The position numbers and the translations under genes are program-made. 5,762 nt of DNA from Chloroflexota bacterium (GTDB taxonomy: Bacteria > Chloroflexota > Dehalococcoidia > Lucifugimonadales > Lucifugimonadaceae). Positions 1 through 4,979 of the stretch are shown here, one piece after another. The stretch spans positions 1 through 5,762 of the forward strand of contig JACQUF010000184.1 in NCBI GenBank assembly GCA_016210435.1, read 5' to 3'. Positions within the stretch are counted from its first letter, which is position 1. Every line of letters begins with the position of its first letter. Under the pieces are notes generated by a model. It saw only the letters and a program-made list of their open reading frames with translations, was not told the DNA's origin and did not search any database.

Positions 1-72
1 CTCCCGGACCGGCCCGGCCTGGGCGTCGTAATGGACGTGGCGGGACTTGAGAGGTTCCGCCCAGCGAGCTGA
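1..72 (+). CDS. C-terminal end of an enolase-superfamily (mandelate racemase/muconate lactonizing-like) enzyme, partial
   Basis: The window opens inside a reading frame of 23 codons that ends with TGA at 70-72. It contains PDRPGLGVVMDVAGLERFRP. The block P-x-x-PGLGV-x-x-D followed by a short helix with Leu and an Arg-Phe/Tyr ending is typical of the extreme C-terminus of mandelate racemase/muconate lactonizing enzymes (dipeptide epimerases, o-succinylbenzoate synthases and sugar acid dehydratases). These are Mg-dependent enzymes that abstract a proton next to a carboxylate. No catalytic residue is visible because the barrel lies outside the window, so the substrate cannot be named. It is separated from the peptide operon by 247 bases and a terminator-like stem-loop, so it is probably not part of it. 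The assignment rests on about 20 residues. Confidence 0.5.
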   Translation, partial: LPDRPGLGVVMDVAGLERFRPAS

Positions 73-101
73 AACGGGCGGCACGCACGGCTTTCTCAGT
101 T

Positions 102-120
102 GAGCTTCCGCGGGGAGCTT
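102..120 (+). terminator. Terminator-like stem-loop after the upstream gene
   Basis: About 30 bases after the stop at 72, AGCTTCC (103-109) pairs with GGGAGCT (113-119) around a GCG triloop. This gives 7 bp including one G-U, and a G-U at 102/120 can extend it. No clear T run follows, so it is not a textbook intrinsic terminator. The same stretch contains an 8-base direct repeat GAGCTTCC (102-109 and 115-122), which partly causes the fold. It may end transcription of the upstream enzyme or be chance in GC-rich DNA. Confidence 0.3.
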
Positions 121-307
121 CCACCGTAGATCGGACTTCTACCTAGCCTGCGGGTGGCTGTTCCGCTATTGCGCCTCCCTTCCCCGATATCTAGGCTCGC
201 ATCACGCCCGAATCGGTCGCAGTCCTCCGCAATCCAGCCTGAAAAGCGCGCTTGCCCCAGTTGCTCTTTCGCGGCCGTATGCATTCGGGCCGGCCGTCGC
301 AATATTC

Positions 308-313
308 AGGAGG
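308..313 (+). promoter_or_regulatory. Strong Shine-Dalgarno of the precursor peptide gene
   Basis: AGGAGG at 308-313 sits six bases before the ATG at 320. It is the best RBS in the window and identifies the short downstream frame as a real, strongly translated gene. That is expected for a substrate peptide that must outnumber its modifying enzymes. Confidence 0.85.
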
Positions 314-319
314 CATCCG

Positions 320-499
320 ATGTCCATAAAAGCTTCTGCCGAGCCATCGCTTGTCGCATTCGAGGAAGGTTCTGCCCCTTCCACCTGGGCTCTGCCCGCT
401 AGTTCGACGTCTGATCCCGATTCCGGCGGCGGCGGCGGCGGCGCCACCTATTGGTGCTGCTGCTGTTGCTGCTGGGACGGAGACGTGACCATCGAGTAG
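320..499 (+). CDS. TOMM (thiazole-modified) RiPP precursor peptide with a Gly6 spacer and Cys6 core
   Basis: This gene encodes a 59-residue peptide from ATG 320 to TAG 497-499, preceded by AGGAGG. Residues 1-35 look like a leader: hydrophilic and acidic, Ser/Ala/Pro-rich, with a hydrophobic patch LVAFEEG around Phe14 that could be the docking site for the RRE of the next gene product. Residues 36-41 are six Gly, 42-45 are Ala-Thr-Tyr-Trp, 46-51 are six consecutive Cys, 52 is Trp, and the tail Asp-Gly-Asp-Val-Thr-Ile-Glu ends the peptide. There is no secretion signal or membrane segment. It stands directly upstream of a YcaO cyclodehydratase, its E1-like partner and an azoline dehydrogenase, so the Cys run is the obvious substrate for thiazole formation. 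Complete conversion would remove 20 Da per Cys, 120 Da in all. Streptolysin S precursors also carry Cys runs, but theirs are interspersed with Ser/Thr and the Gly follows them. I do not recognise this exact precursor type. The leader cleavage site is not evident; it may lie near Ser35/Gly36. A cysteine-rich metal-binding peptide is a less likely alternative given the neighbours. Confidence 0.9.
   Translation: MSIKASAEPSLVAFEEGSAPSTWALPASSTSDPDSGGGGGGATYWCCCCCCWDGDVTIE
425..442 (+). repeat. Perfect (GGC)6 trinucleotide run inside the precursor gene
   Basis: Six identical GGC codons encode Gly36-41. The run is uninterrupted and could expand or contract by polymerase slippage. Slippage would change the number of glycines in whole codons without breaking the frame. 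Confidence 0.9.
455..472 (+). repeat. TGC-codon run encoding six cysteines
   Basis: The codons are TGC-TGC-TGC-TGT-TGC-TGC, encoding Cys46-51. It is a near-perfect trinucleotide repeat with one synonymous TGT interruption at codon four. In other frames it reads as poly-Leu or poly-Ala, or poly-Gln on the reverse strand, which can mislead gene callers. Confidence 0.9.
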
Positions 500-508
500 T
501 CACACAAC

Positions 509-1519
509 GTGGTGACAGCTCCAGACGCCGGCCGGGCCGGTCCATTGCCGGTCCGGCCGCTAATGAAACCGTGGTACCGCGTCGTCCACCAGAGAGACTC
601 GGTAACGTTCCAGTATGGCCGTTCACTCGTCGTCGTACGGGGTGACGGCGTCAGTGATCTGTTCGTCCGGCTGCTGCCTCTCCTCGATGGCAGGCGGACA
701 AGCGAGGAGATCGATTCTCTGTTCGGCGACGCGGAGCGTCCCAGCATCGGTATTGCGATTCGGCTCCTTAATGCGCGTGAGTTGCTCATGGACGGAACTG
801 AGGTGACTGCTAAAGGTACCGAAAATCCTTCCATCCAGTTCCTAATCGCCGCTCTTGGCATTTCCGTAAGTCCCGACGAAATCGCGTCCTCCCTTGCGGA
901 AGCGAGGCTCGGTGTCCTCGGCGGGTCTCCCACAGCGGACGAACTCGGCACGTTGCTCGCCGAAGCCGGAGTCCGGGTCGAGCGCGTCGAGCCCGCGTCC
1001 GACCACCTGCCGCCCGCCGGGTCCAGCCTCGTAATCGCATGCCCGGATCCCGGACAGCCTGCTCTGCTGGGACGAATCAACGAGAAATGCCTCCGGCTCG
1101 GGCTTCCCTGGATGCAGATCCTGCCCTTCGATGGAGACACCAGCGTGATCGGACCGCTGTACCTGCCCGGCCAGACCTGTTGCTATGAGTGTTTCCGGCT
1201 AAGACGGTTGTCGAATTCGGAGTTCCCCAAATCGCACAGGCTGCTCGAAGCCACTCCGGCCACGTTTCCATCGGCGGTGTCGCTCGACCGGACGGTAGCC
1301 GGGATGGCGGCGCTGCTTCTCCTCCGTTGGTTCGCGTCGGATCACGGTCAGTTGCCCGGCTGGGCATACACGTTTCAGCTCAACCCCACGATGTCGCTCG
1401 CTTCCCACAGGGTGTACCGGGTGCCCCGGTGTCCCAAATGCGGACCGGACTGGCCGGCGCCTGCGCCGGGAAGCATCGTCAGTCCATGGGATTCGCGCGG
1501 GCAGGCTGGAGGCACATAG
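509..1519 (+). CDS. TOMM cyclodehydratase partner: RRE plus E1-like, leader-binding zinc protein (SagC-type)
   Basis: This is the leader-peptide-binding partner (C protein) of a split azoline cyclodehydratase. It captures the precursor and activates the YcaO enzyme in the cytoplasm. The 336-residue frame opens with RPLMKPWYRVV (16-26), then a Tyr-Gly and LLPLLDGRRTSEEI stretch (55-68). This is the usual N-terminus of the bacteriocin cyclodehydratase-domain proteins (TIGR03882-like), where the winged-helix RRE lies. The middle (about 130-300) is E1/ThiF-like but lacks a clear GxGxxG nucleotide loop, as expected because YcaO supplies ATP use. A tetra-Cys zinc site is visible: C225-x-x-C228 within GQTCCYECF, and C308-x-x-C311 near the end. 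The start is uncertain. GTG 509 (chosen) and GTG 512 lie nine to twelve bases after the precursor stop without a Shine-Dalgarno, so coupling is likely. TTG 545 would give MPVRPLMKPWYR, and ATG 563 would cut into the conserved RPxxKP block. The hairpin 529-559 encodes residues 7-17 in the 509 model, a segment unlike the family and possibly untranslated. Confidence 0.88.
   Translation: MVTAPDAGRAGPLPVRPLMKPWYRVVHQRDSVTFQYGRSLVVVRGDGVSDLFVRLLPLLDGRRTSEEIDSLFGDAERPSIGIAIRLLNARELLMDGTEVTAKGTENPSIQFLIAALGISVSPDEIASSLAEARLGVLGGSPTADELGTLLAEAGVRVERVEPASDHLPPAGSSLVIACPDPGQPALLGRINEKCLRLGLPWMQILPFDGDTSVIGPLYLPGQTCCYECFRLRRLSNSEFPKSHRLLEATPATFPSAVSLDRTVAGMAALLLLRWFASDHGQLPGWAYTFQLNPTMSLASHRVYRVPRCPKCGPDWPAPAPGSIVSPWDSRGQAGGT
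529..559 (+). promoter_or_regulatory. Strong intercistronic hairpin between the precursor and modification genes (attenuator candidate)
   Basis: CGGCCGGGCCGG (529-540) pairs with CCGGTCCGGCCG (548-559) across the 7-base loop TCCATTG. This gives 12 consecutive pairs, 11 Watson-Crick and one G-U (536/552). No T run follows (CTAATGAAACC), so it is not a classic intrinsic terminator. It lies 29 bases after the precursor stop and overlaps the first codons of the E1-like gene if that starts at 509, or ends three bases before its ATG at 563. Likely roles (inference) are stabilising the 3' end of the short precursor mRNA, pausing or attenuating transcription, or limiting translation of the first enzyme gene. 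The sag operon is known to have a terminator between sagA and sagB, which offers a precedent for this position. Confidence 0.65.
1508..1512 (+). promoter_or_regulatory. RBS that fixes the GTG start of the YcaO gene
   Basis: GGAGG at 1508-1512 is nine bases before GTG 1522 and overlaps the last codons of the E1-like gene (stop 1517-1519). It supports 1522 over the upstream in-frame ATG at 1486, which has no RBS and would overlap the previous gene by 34 bases. Confidence 0.75.
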
Positions 1520-1521
1520 CT

Positions 1522-2823
1522 GTGGGTACCTCCCGTATCGGACTGGAACAGGTGGTGTCGCCGTGCCTTGGCATCGTAAGGACGCTTTCCGAAAGCAGGC
1601 ACACCGCGGAAAACGCGCGGCTTCATGTAATCAGCGCCGAGACCGGCGAAATAGCGGAGGTCCTTGGCGGCGGGTCAACGGTTGTTGGAGGAGGGGCAAA
1701 CACTGCGCACCTGCCTGCCGTGCAGTCGGCGATTGGCGAGGTTCTGGAACGTTATTCCGCCAAATGGGTGCCGCCGGGGAGCCGGGTGCTTGCCAGCTAC
1801 CGCGAACTACGCGGGCCAGCCGCCCGGCCATTGAGGTTCGCGCTCTTTCACGACGCGCAGTACGCGGACCCGGGCTTTCCGTACGTGCCGTTTAACGAGT
1901 CGACGAGGGTCGCGTGGACGCAGGGCATCGATCTTGCCACCGGTGCGATCACGTGGCTCCCCAGCCAGCTCGTGTACCTCCACCATGACCCTGGCGATCT
2001 CGAAACGCGGGTCTCCTACAGCACCAGCAGCGGGCTCGCGTGTGAGCAGACTCATGACAAGGCGGTGTTGAAAGCCCTGCTGGAAGTCCTCGAAAGGGAC
2101 GCCGACATGCTGGTCTGGTATTGCCGGATGGCCCCGCCGAGGATCGAGATCAGCGATGACCCGGTGCTCTCCCGCCTCGAGGCGGCATACTTCCGGGTCT
2201 ACGGCGTCCGGCACGTTGCCTTCGATCTGAGTGCAATCCACCGGGTCCCGACGGTCCTCGCCATGGTGACCGATGAGGATCCGACGACGGCCACCGCCGC
2301 TTTCGGCTCGGCATGTGCGCTTGAACCGAGGACAGCCTGGCTGAAAGCTGTCACCGAGGCCTACCACACCCGGACCTGGGCGGTTCAGCTTCGACGAACC
2401 CGACAGGACCTGCTGTCCGCGCCCGCTGACGTCCGCAGCCTCGAGGACCACGTGCGGTTCTATTCGAACCCCGCGAACCTGAGACATCTCGAATTCCTTT
2501 GGGGTTCGCCGATCGTCAGAACAATCGCAGAGATTCCATCACTGCCTGTGATGTCGCCACGCGAGGCCATCGACTACATAGCAAATGAGTTGCGCGCGTC
2601 GGAAATATGTGCGGTCGCGATCGATGTCACCGCGCCGGATGTCAGGGAGGCAGGGTTCTCAGTGGCCAGGGTCATCAGCCCGGAGCTTTGCAAGCTCGAT
2701 GTTTCTTACGGGACCAGATATCTCGGGGGACCGCGACTGTACTCGGCGAGAGAAAAACCTGGCCTGGCCTCCAGGACGCTTCAAATCGAAGACTTGAACC
2801 CGTACCCGCATCCGTTTCCATGA
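1522..2823 (+). CDS. YcaO-domain azoline-forming cyclodehydratase (SagD/D-protein type)
   Basis: This ATP-dependent enzyme phosphorylates the backbone amide oxygen during ring closure, turning Cys (or Ser/Thr) of the precursor into thiazolines (oxazolines) with the E1-like partner. It is 433 residues from GTG 1522, two bases after the preceding stop. Family features (PF02624/TIGR03604) in order: SPCLGIV (13-19) near the start; SAIGEVLER (69-77), the first ATP/Mg motif; SSGLACEQTHDKAVLKALLEVLERDA (169-194 region), the second; FGSACALEP (261-269); EAYHTR (279-284), the third, with His282 where Gln is usual; a C-terminal VARVISPEL and GTRYLGGPRL; and the terminus NPYPHPFP. This Pro-x-Pro-x-Pro tail marks YcaO proteins that make azolines and is needed for activity in characterised members. 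It separates this enzyme from the thioamide- and amidine-forming YcaOs. The stop overlaps the next start (ATGA). Confidence 0.95.
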   Translation: MGTSRIGLEQVVSPCLGIVRTLSESRHTAENARLHVISAETGEIAEVLGGGSTVVGGGANTAHLPAVQSAIGEVLERYSAKWVPPGSRVLASYRELRGPAARPLRFALFHDAQYADPGFPYVPFNESTRVAWTQGIDLATGAITWLPSQLVYLHHDPGDLETRVSYSTSSGLACEQTHDKAVLKALLEVLERDADMLVWYCRMAPPRIEISDDPVLSRLEAAYFRVYGVRHVAFDLSAIHRVPTVLAMVTDEDPTTATAAFGSACALEPRTAWLKAVTEAYHTRTWAVQLRRTRQDLLSAPADVRSLEDHVRFYSNPANLRHLEFLWGSPIVRTIAEIPSLPVMSPREAIDYIANELRASEICAVAIDVTAPDVREAGFSVARVISPELCKLDVSYGTRYLGGPRLYSAREKPGLASRTLQIEDLNPYPHPFP

Positions 2824-3605
2824 ACGAGAAATCTCCTGTACCACGGCTCGGCTGCGACCTGGCAGACAGGAACGATCCGGCCGAGATCTATCAGGAGGCT
2901 TCGAAATACTACCGGGGATCCATGGAACGGCTCAGGTACACGGCTGGCGGCGCCGACCTTGGAGGTCACGTCCGCCGGATGCCGGTCAAATCGCATCCCC
3001 ATGTCCCGGGCGTCCGCCTGCCCAAACCGGAGGCGCCGCCGGTGCCGTTGCTCCACGCCCTCAATGCGCGAAGAAGCAGTCCTCCCAGGACCAGCGCTTC
3101 GGTCGACCTCGCGACGGTGGCAACTCTCCTCTATGCCGGGTATGGCGTCACCGAGGGGAACGGCAACGTGCACCGCAGGCGGACGGCGCCATCCGCGGGA
3201 GGCCTGTACCCGCTCGACTGGTACGTAGCGGCCAGGGACATCGCAGGCGTCGGCGCGGGTATCTACCACTACGACCCTCTGGATCACCTCCTGGAACCGT
3301 GCGCCGGCGCGGATTCCCTCGTCCATCTGGAAAGCGCCGTGCTCTCGCCGGATCTCGTGCGGCGAACTGCAGCCGTCGTGCTCGTAACCGCCCTGTTCGC
3401 AAGAAGCCGCGAGAAATACGGACTCAGGGCATACCGCTTCGTTCTGCTTGAAGCGGGTCATGCGATGCAGAACTTTCTGCTGATGGCGGCGTGCCTCGGG
3501 GCGCATGCGACGCCCATAGGCGGCTACTTTGATTCGGAGATCGACGAGGTTCTGGGGATAAACGGGGTTGACGAGTCGACGATCTATGCCGCTTCGGTTG
3601 GATAG
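2820..3605 (+). CDS. SagB/McbC-type FMN-dependent azoline dehydrogenase
   Basis: This oxidises thiazolines to aromatic thiazoles using FMN, in a complex with the cyclodehydratase. It has 261 residues and starts at ATG 2820, overlapping the YcaO stop by four bases (ATGA). There is no Shine-Dalgarno, so translation is probably coupled. It has the nitroreductase-like fold (PF00881, TIGR03605 group): RRTAPSAGGLYPL (120-132) is the FMN-binding Arg/Ser-rich block; KYGLRAYRFVLLEAGHAMQN (199-218) follows, then LGAHATPIGGYFD (226-238) and a closing LGINGVDESTIYAASVG. The Lys199-Tyr200 pair matches the Lys-Tyr shown to be catalytic in TOMM dehydrogenases such as BcerB. Residues 1-75 are variable and hydrophilic. 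Its presence predicts that the final product carries thiazoles, not only thiazolines. The next gene begins 20 bases before its stop. Confidence 0.95.
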   Translation: MNEKSPVPRLGCDLADRNDPAEIYQEASKYYRGSMERLRYTAGGADLGGHVRRMPVKSHPHVPGVRLPKPEAPPVPLLHALNARRSSPPRTSASVDLATVATLLYAGYGVTEGNGNVHRRRTAPSAGGLYPLDWYVAARDIAGVGAGIYHYDPLDHLLEPCAGADSLVHLESAVLSPDLVRRTAAVVLVTALFARSREKYGLRAYRFVLLEAGHAMQNFLLMAACLGAHATPIGGYFDSEIDEVLGINGVDESTIYAASVG

Positions 3606-4110
3606 AACCATCCGGCGGTGGGTGACAGCCGGCCTGCCACTCGCCCTGATTGGAATCCTTCCCTGGCGTGTCTGGGGCGACTTCCAGGCCGTCGTGGCGG
3701 GAACCGCGATGGGATTGGTCGCGGGCGGAATTCTCTACTTCGTGTTGGCGGTCCTGCCCCGCAGCGGACCACGAGCCAGGCATTCGTATTCGACAGGAAG
3801 CTGGATCGATCAAGTCCTTCTGATTCCGATCGCTGAGGAGCTTGTCTGGCGCGGGCTGGCTTTCCAGGTTCTTCGCTCGTATGTCCCGGTCGCCGTCGCG
3901 TTGGCCGTGAGCGTCATTGGGTTCTCTCTGGTCCACTTTGGAAACCAGGGTGCCAAGGGGCTGATCGTCCACCTGGTCACAGGCGCCGCGTTCGCAGGCG
4001 TCACGGTGGCCACGGGGACCCTAGCGTCCGCGATCGCGGCGCACATCGCCTACAACTACTTCGCCGTTACGGTGATAAAGCGTGAACGCGCCCGCGGTGG
4101 ATCGCGGTGA
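3586..4110 (+). CDS. CPBP-family intramembrane metalloprotease (SagE-like, immunity or maturation)
   Basis: This is a 174-residue membrane protein of the CPBP/Abi family (PF02517). The three signature blocks are present: EE-x-x-x-R in AEELVWRG (E84, E85, R89), F-x-x-x-H in FSLVHFG (F113, H117), and H-x-x-x-N in AAHIAYNYF (H153, N157). The two Glu and two His are the predicted metal and catalytic residues. Hydrophobic stretches at roughly 12-30, 35-57, 76-94, 99-120, 128-145 and 147-164 indicate a multi-pass inner-membrane protein with a basic C-terminal end. CPBP proteins are frequent in bacteriocin operons; the sag homologue SagE is assigned an immunity and possibly a leader-cleaving role. 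No other peptidase is visible here, so both roles are open. ATG 3586 was chosen because TTG 3568 would only lengthen the overlap with the dehydrogenase gene. There is only a weak RBS, so coupling to the upstream gene is likely. Its stop overlaps the next start (GTGA). Confidence 0.88.
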   Translation: MPLRLDRTIRRWVTAGLPLALIGILPWRVWGDFQAVVAGTAMGLVAGGILYFVLAVLPRSGPRARHSYSTGSWIDQVLLIPIAEELVWRGLAFQVLRSYVPVAVALAVSVIGFSLVHFGNQGAKGLIVHLVTGAAFAGVTVATGTLASAIAAHIAYNYFAVTVIKRERARGGSR

Positions 4111-4979
4111 GCAGAAGGCCGGTGGCCGCACTTTTCCGGGTGTCCAAGCGCCTCGGAGATGTACAGGCGCTCGATTCCCTCGATCTGGCCCTTGCCGAGG
4201 GGGAATTCGTGGCCCTGCTGGGACCGAACGGTGCGGGCAAGACGACCGCGTTGAACCTGCTATTGGGTCTTCGGCGGCCTGACTCCGGCTCAGCTTCGCT
4301 CTTCGGATCGGACCCGCGGGATCCCCGGTCGCGGCGCGATGTTGGAGTCGTGCTCCAGCACCTTGGAGTCCCGGCCCAACTCCGGGTCTACGAAGTCACC
4401 GATCTTGTGAGGAGCTACTTCGCTAATCCACTACCGGCCCAGGAACTGCTCCAGAAATTCAACCTTTCCGGAGTGGCTCGCAGACAGGTAGGCGGGCTGA
4501 GCGGAGGCCAACACCGTCTGCTCGCGGTCGCTCTTGCGTTCACGGGACGGCCGAGGGTCTTGTTCCTGGATGAACCTACGACCGGCCTGGACGTGAACGT
4601 TCGACGCAATCTGTGGTCGATCTTCGCGGGGTTCGTGGCTGAAGGCGGCACGATACTTCTCACGACTCATTACCTGGAGGAAGCCGAAGCGCTTGCCTCA
4701 CGAGTGGTCGTCATTAACAAGGGCCGGCTCGTCGTCGATGGTTCCGCTGACAGCATCAAAAGGAAGGTCGGACTGAGGCGTGTCTCCTTCCGCGCGCCGG
4801 CCCCTCCTGTATTCAAGAGCGGTGCCGTCGCCGTCCGGGAGGGTGACCGCTATGTGGTGACCGTAGCAGATTCCGACGAAACGGTACGGGAAATCGCCAG
4901 AGCCGAATTCACAGACCTGGTTGTCCAGACGATCAGCCTGGAGGAGGCGTTCCGGTGCCTCGTCCCGGATCCACACTAG
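4107..4979 (+). CDS. ABC transporter ATP-binding protein (peptide export or self-protection, SagG-like)
   Basis: This is the 290-residue cytoplasmic ATPase subunit driving an ABC-2 exporter. All nucleotide-binding motifs are present: Walker A GPNGAGKTT (39-47), Q-loop VVLQH (Gln84), signature LSGGQ (131-135), Walker B VLFLDE (151-156), D-loop region PTTGLD, and the switch His188 in LTTHYLEEAE. The last 70 residues after about 220 form a regulatory tail typical of drug and antibiotic exporters of the DrrA/CcmA type. GTG 4107 overlaps the CPBP stop by four bases. The gene overlaps the permease gene by 25 bases, which points to a two-subunit exporter. By context it secretes the modified peptide, protects the producer, or both. 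It has no N-terminal C39 peptidase domain, so it does not cleave the leader during export. Confidence 0.95.
   Translation: MSRRPVAALFRVSKRLGDVQALDSLDLALAEGEFVALLGPNGAGKTTALNLLLGLRRPDSGSASLFGSDPRDPRSRRDVGVVLQHLGVPAQLRVYEVTDLVRSYFANPLPAQELLQKFNLSGVARRQVGGLSGGQHRLLAVALAFTGRPRVLFLDEPTTGLDVNVRRNLWSIFAGFVAEGGTILLTTHYLEEAEALASRVVVINKGRLVVDGSADSIKRKVGLRRVSFRAPAPPVFKSGAVAVREGDRYVVTVADSDETVREIARAEFTDLVVQTISLEEAFRCLVPDPH
4943..4947 (+). promoter_or_regulatory. RBS of the ABC permease gene, inside the ATPase coding region
   Basis: GGAGG at 4943-4947 is seven bases before GTG 4955. It decides this GTG start and shows that the 25-base overlap with the ATPase gene is genuine. Confidence 0.75.

Larger units (their letters stand above)
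73..319. promoter_or_regulatory. Non-coding upstream region of the peptide operon; presumed promoter and 5' leader
   Basis: No reading frame here has a credible start with RBS or protein-like composition. It must hold the promoter, because the precursor gene follows directly. I found no -35/-10 pair with good boxes and 16-18 base spacing: TATCTA (188-193) and TATGCA (279-284) are loose -10-like hexamers without a well-placed partner. Small symmetric elements that could be operators are GTAGA-N7-TCTAC (126-142), the perfect palindrome AAGCGCGCTT (244-253), and a repeated CGGCCGT (272-278 and 291-297) just before the RBS. Each is short enough to be chance. Confidence 0.4.

Noticed and set aside
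252..284. Sigma70-like promoter TTGCCC or TTGCTC with TATGCA
   Set aside because: The spacings are 21 and 12 bases and the boxes are poor, so the pair is not supported.
320..499. Precursor read as a metallothionein-like or lanthipeptide/thiopeptide precursor
   Set aside because: There are no lanthionine or thiopeptide-specific dehydratase or cyclase genes, the core has almost no Ser/Thr to dehydrate, and the adjacent YcaO/dehydrogenase set points to azole formation.
451..645. + strand frame starting with a poly-Leu stretch overlapping the Cys codon run
   Set aside because: It is the out-of-frame shadow of the TGC repeat, has no RBS, and runs over both the precursor end and the start of the E1-like gene with an Arg-rich non-protein-like composition.
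448..1140. Long reverse-strand frame ending in poly-Gln
   Set aside because: It is antisense to the precursor and the conserved E1-like gene, Ser/Arg-rich from codon mirroring, and the poly-Gln is the reverse reading of the TGC run.
1189..1521. N-terminal extension of the YcaO frame upstream of 1522
   Set aside because: The frame stays open by chance over the E1-like coding region. The extension matches nothing in YcaO proteins, and GGAGG before GTG 1522 gives a well-placed start next to the preceding stop.
2607..2819. N-terminal extension of the dehydrogenase frame upstream of 2820
   Set aside because: It overlaps the conserved C-terminal part of YcaO, has Cys/Arg/Gly-rich shadow composition, and the ATGA junction at 2820 is a typical coupled start.
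2781..3611. 276-codon reverse-strand frame opposite the dehydrogenase gene
   Set aside because: The + strand carries clear FMN-oxidoreductase motifs over the same bases; the reverse translation has no recognisable domain.
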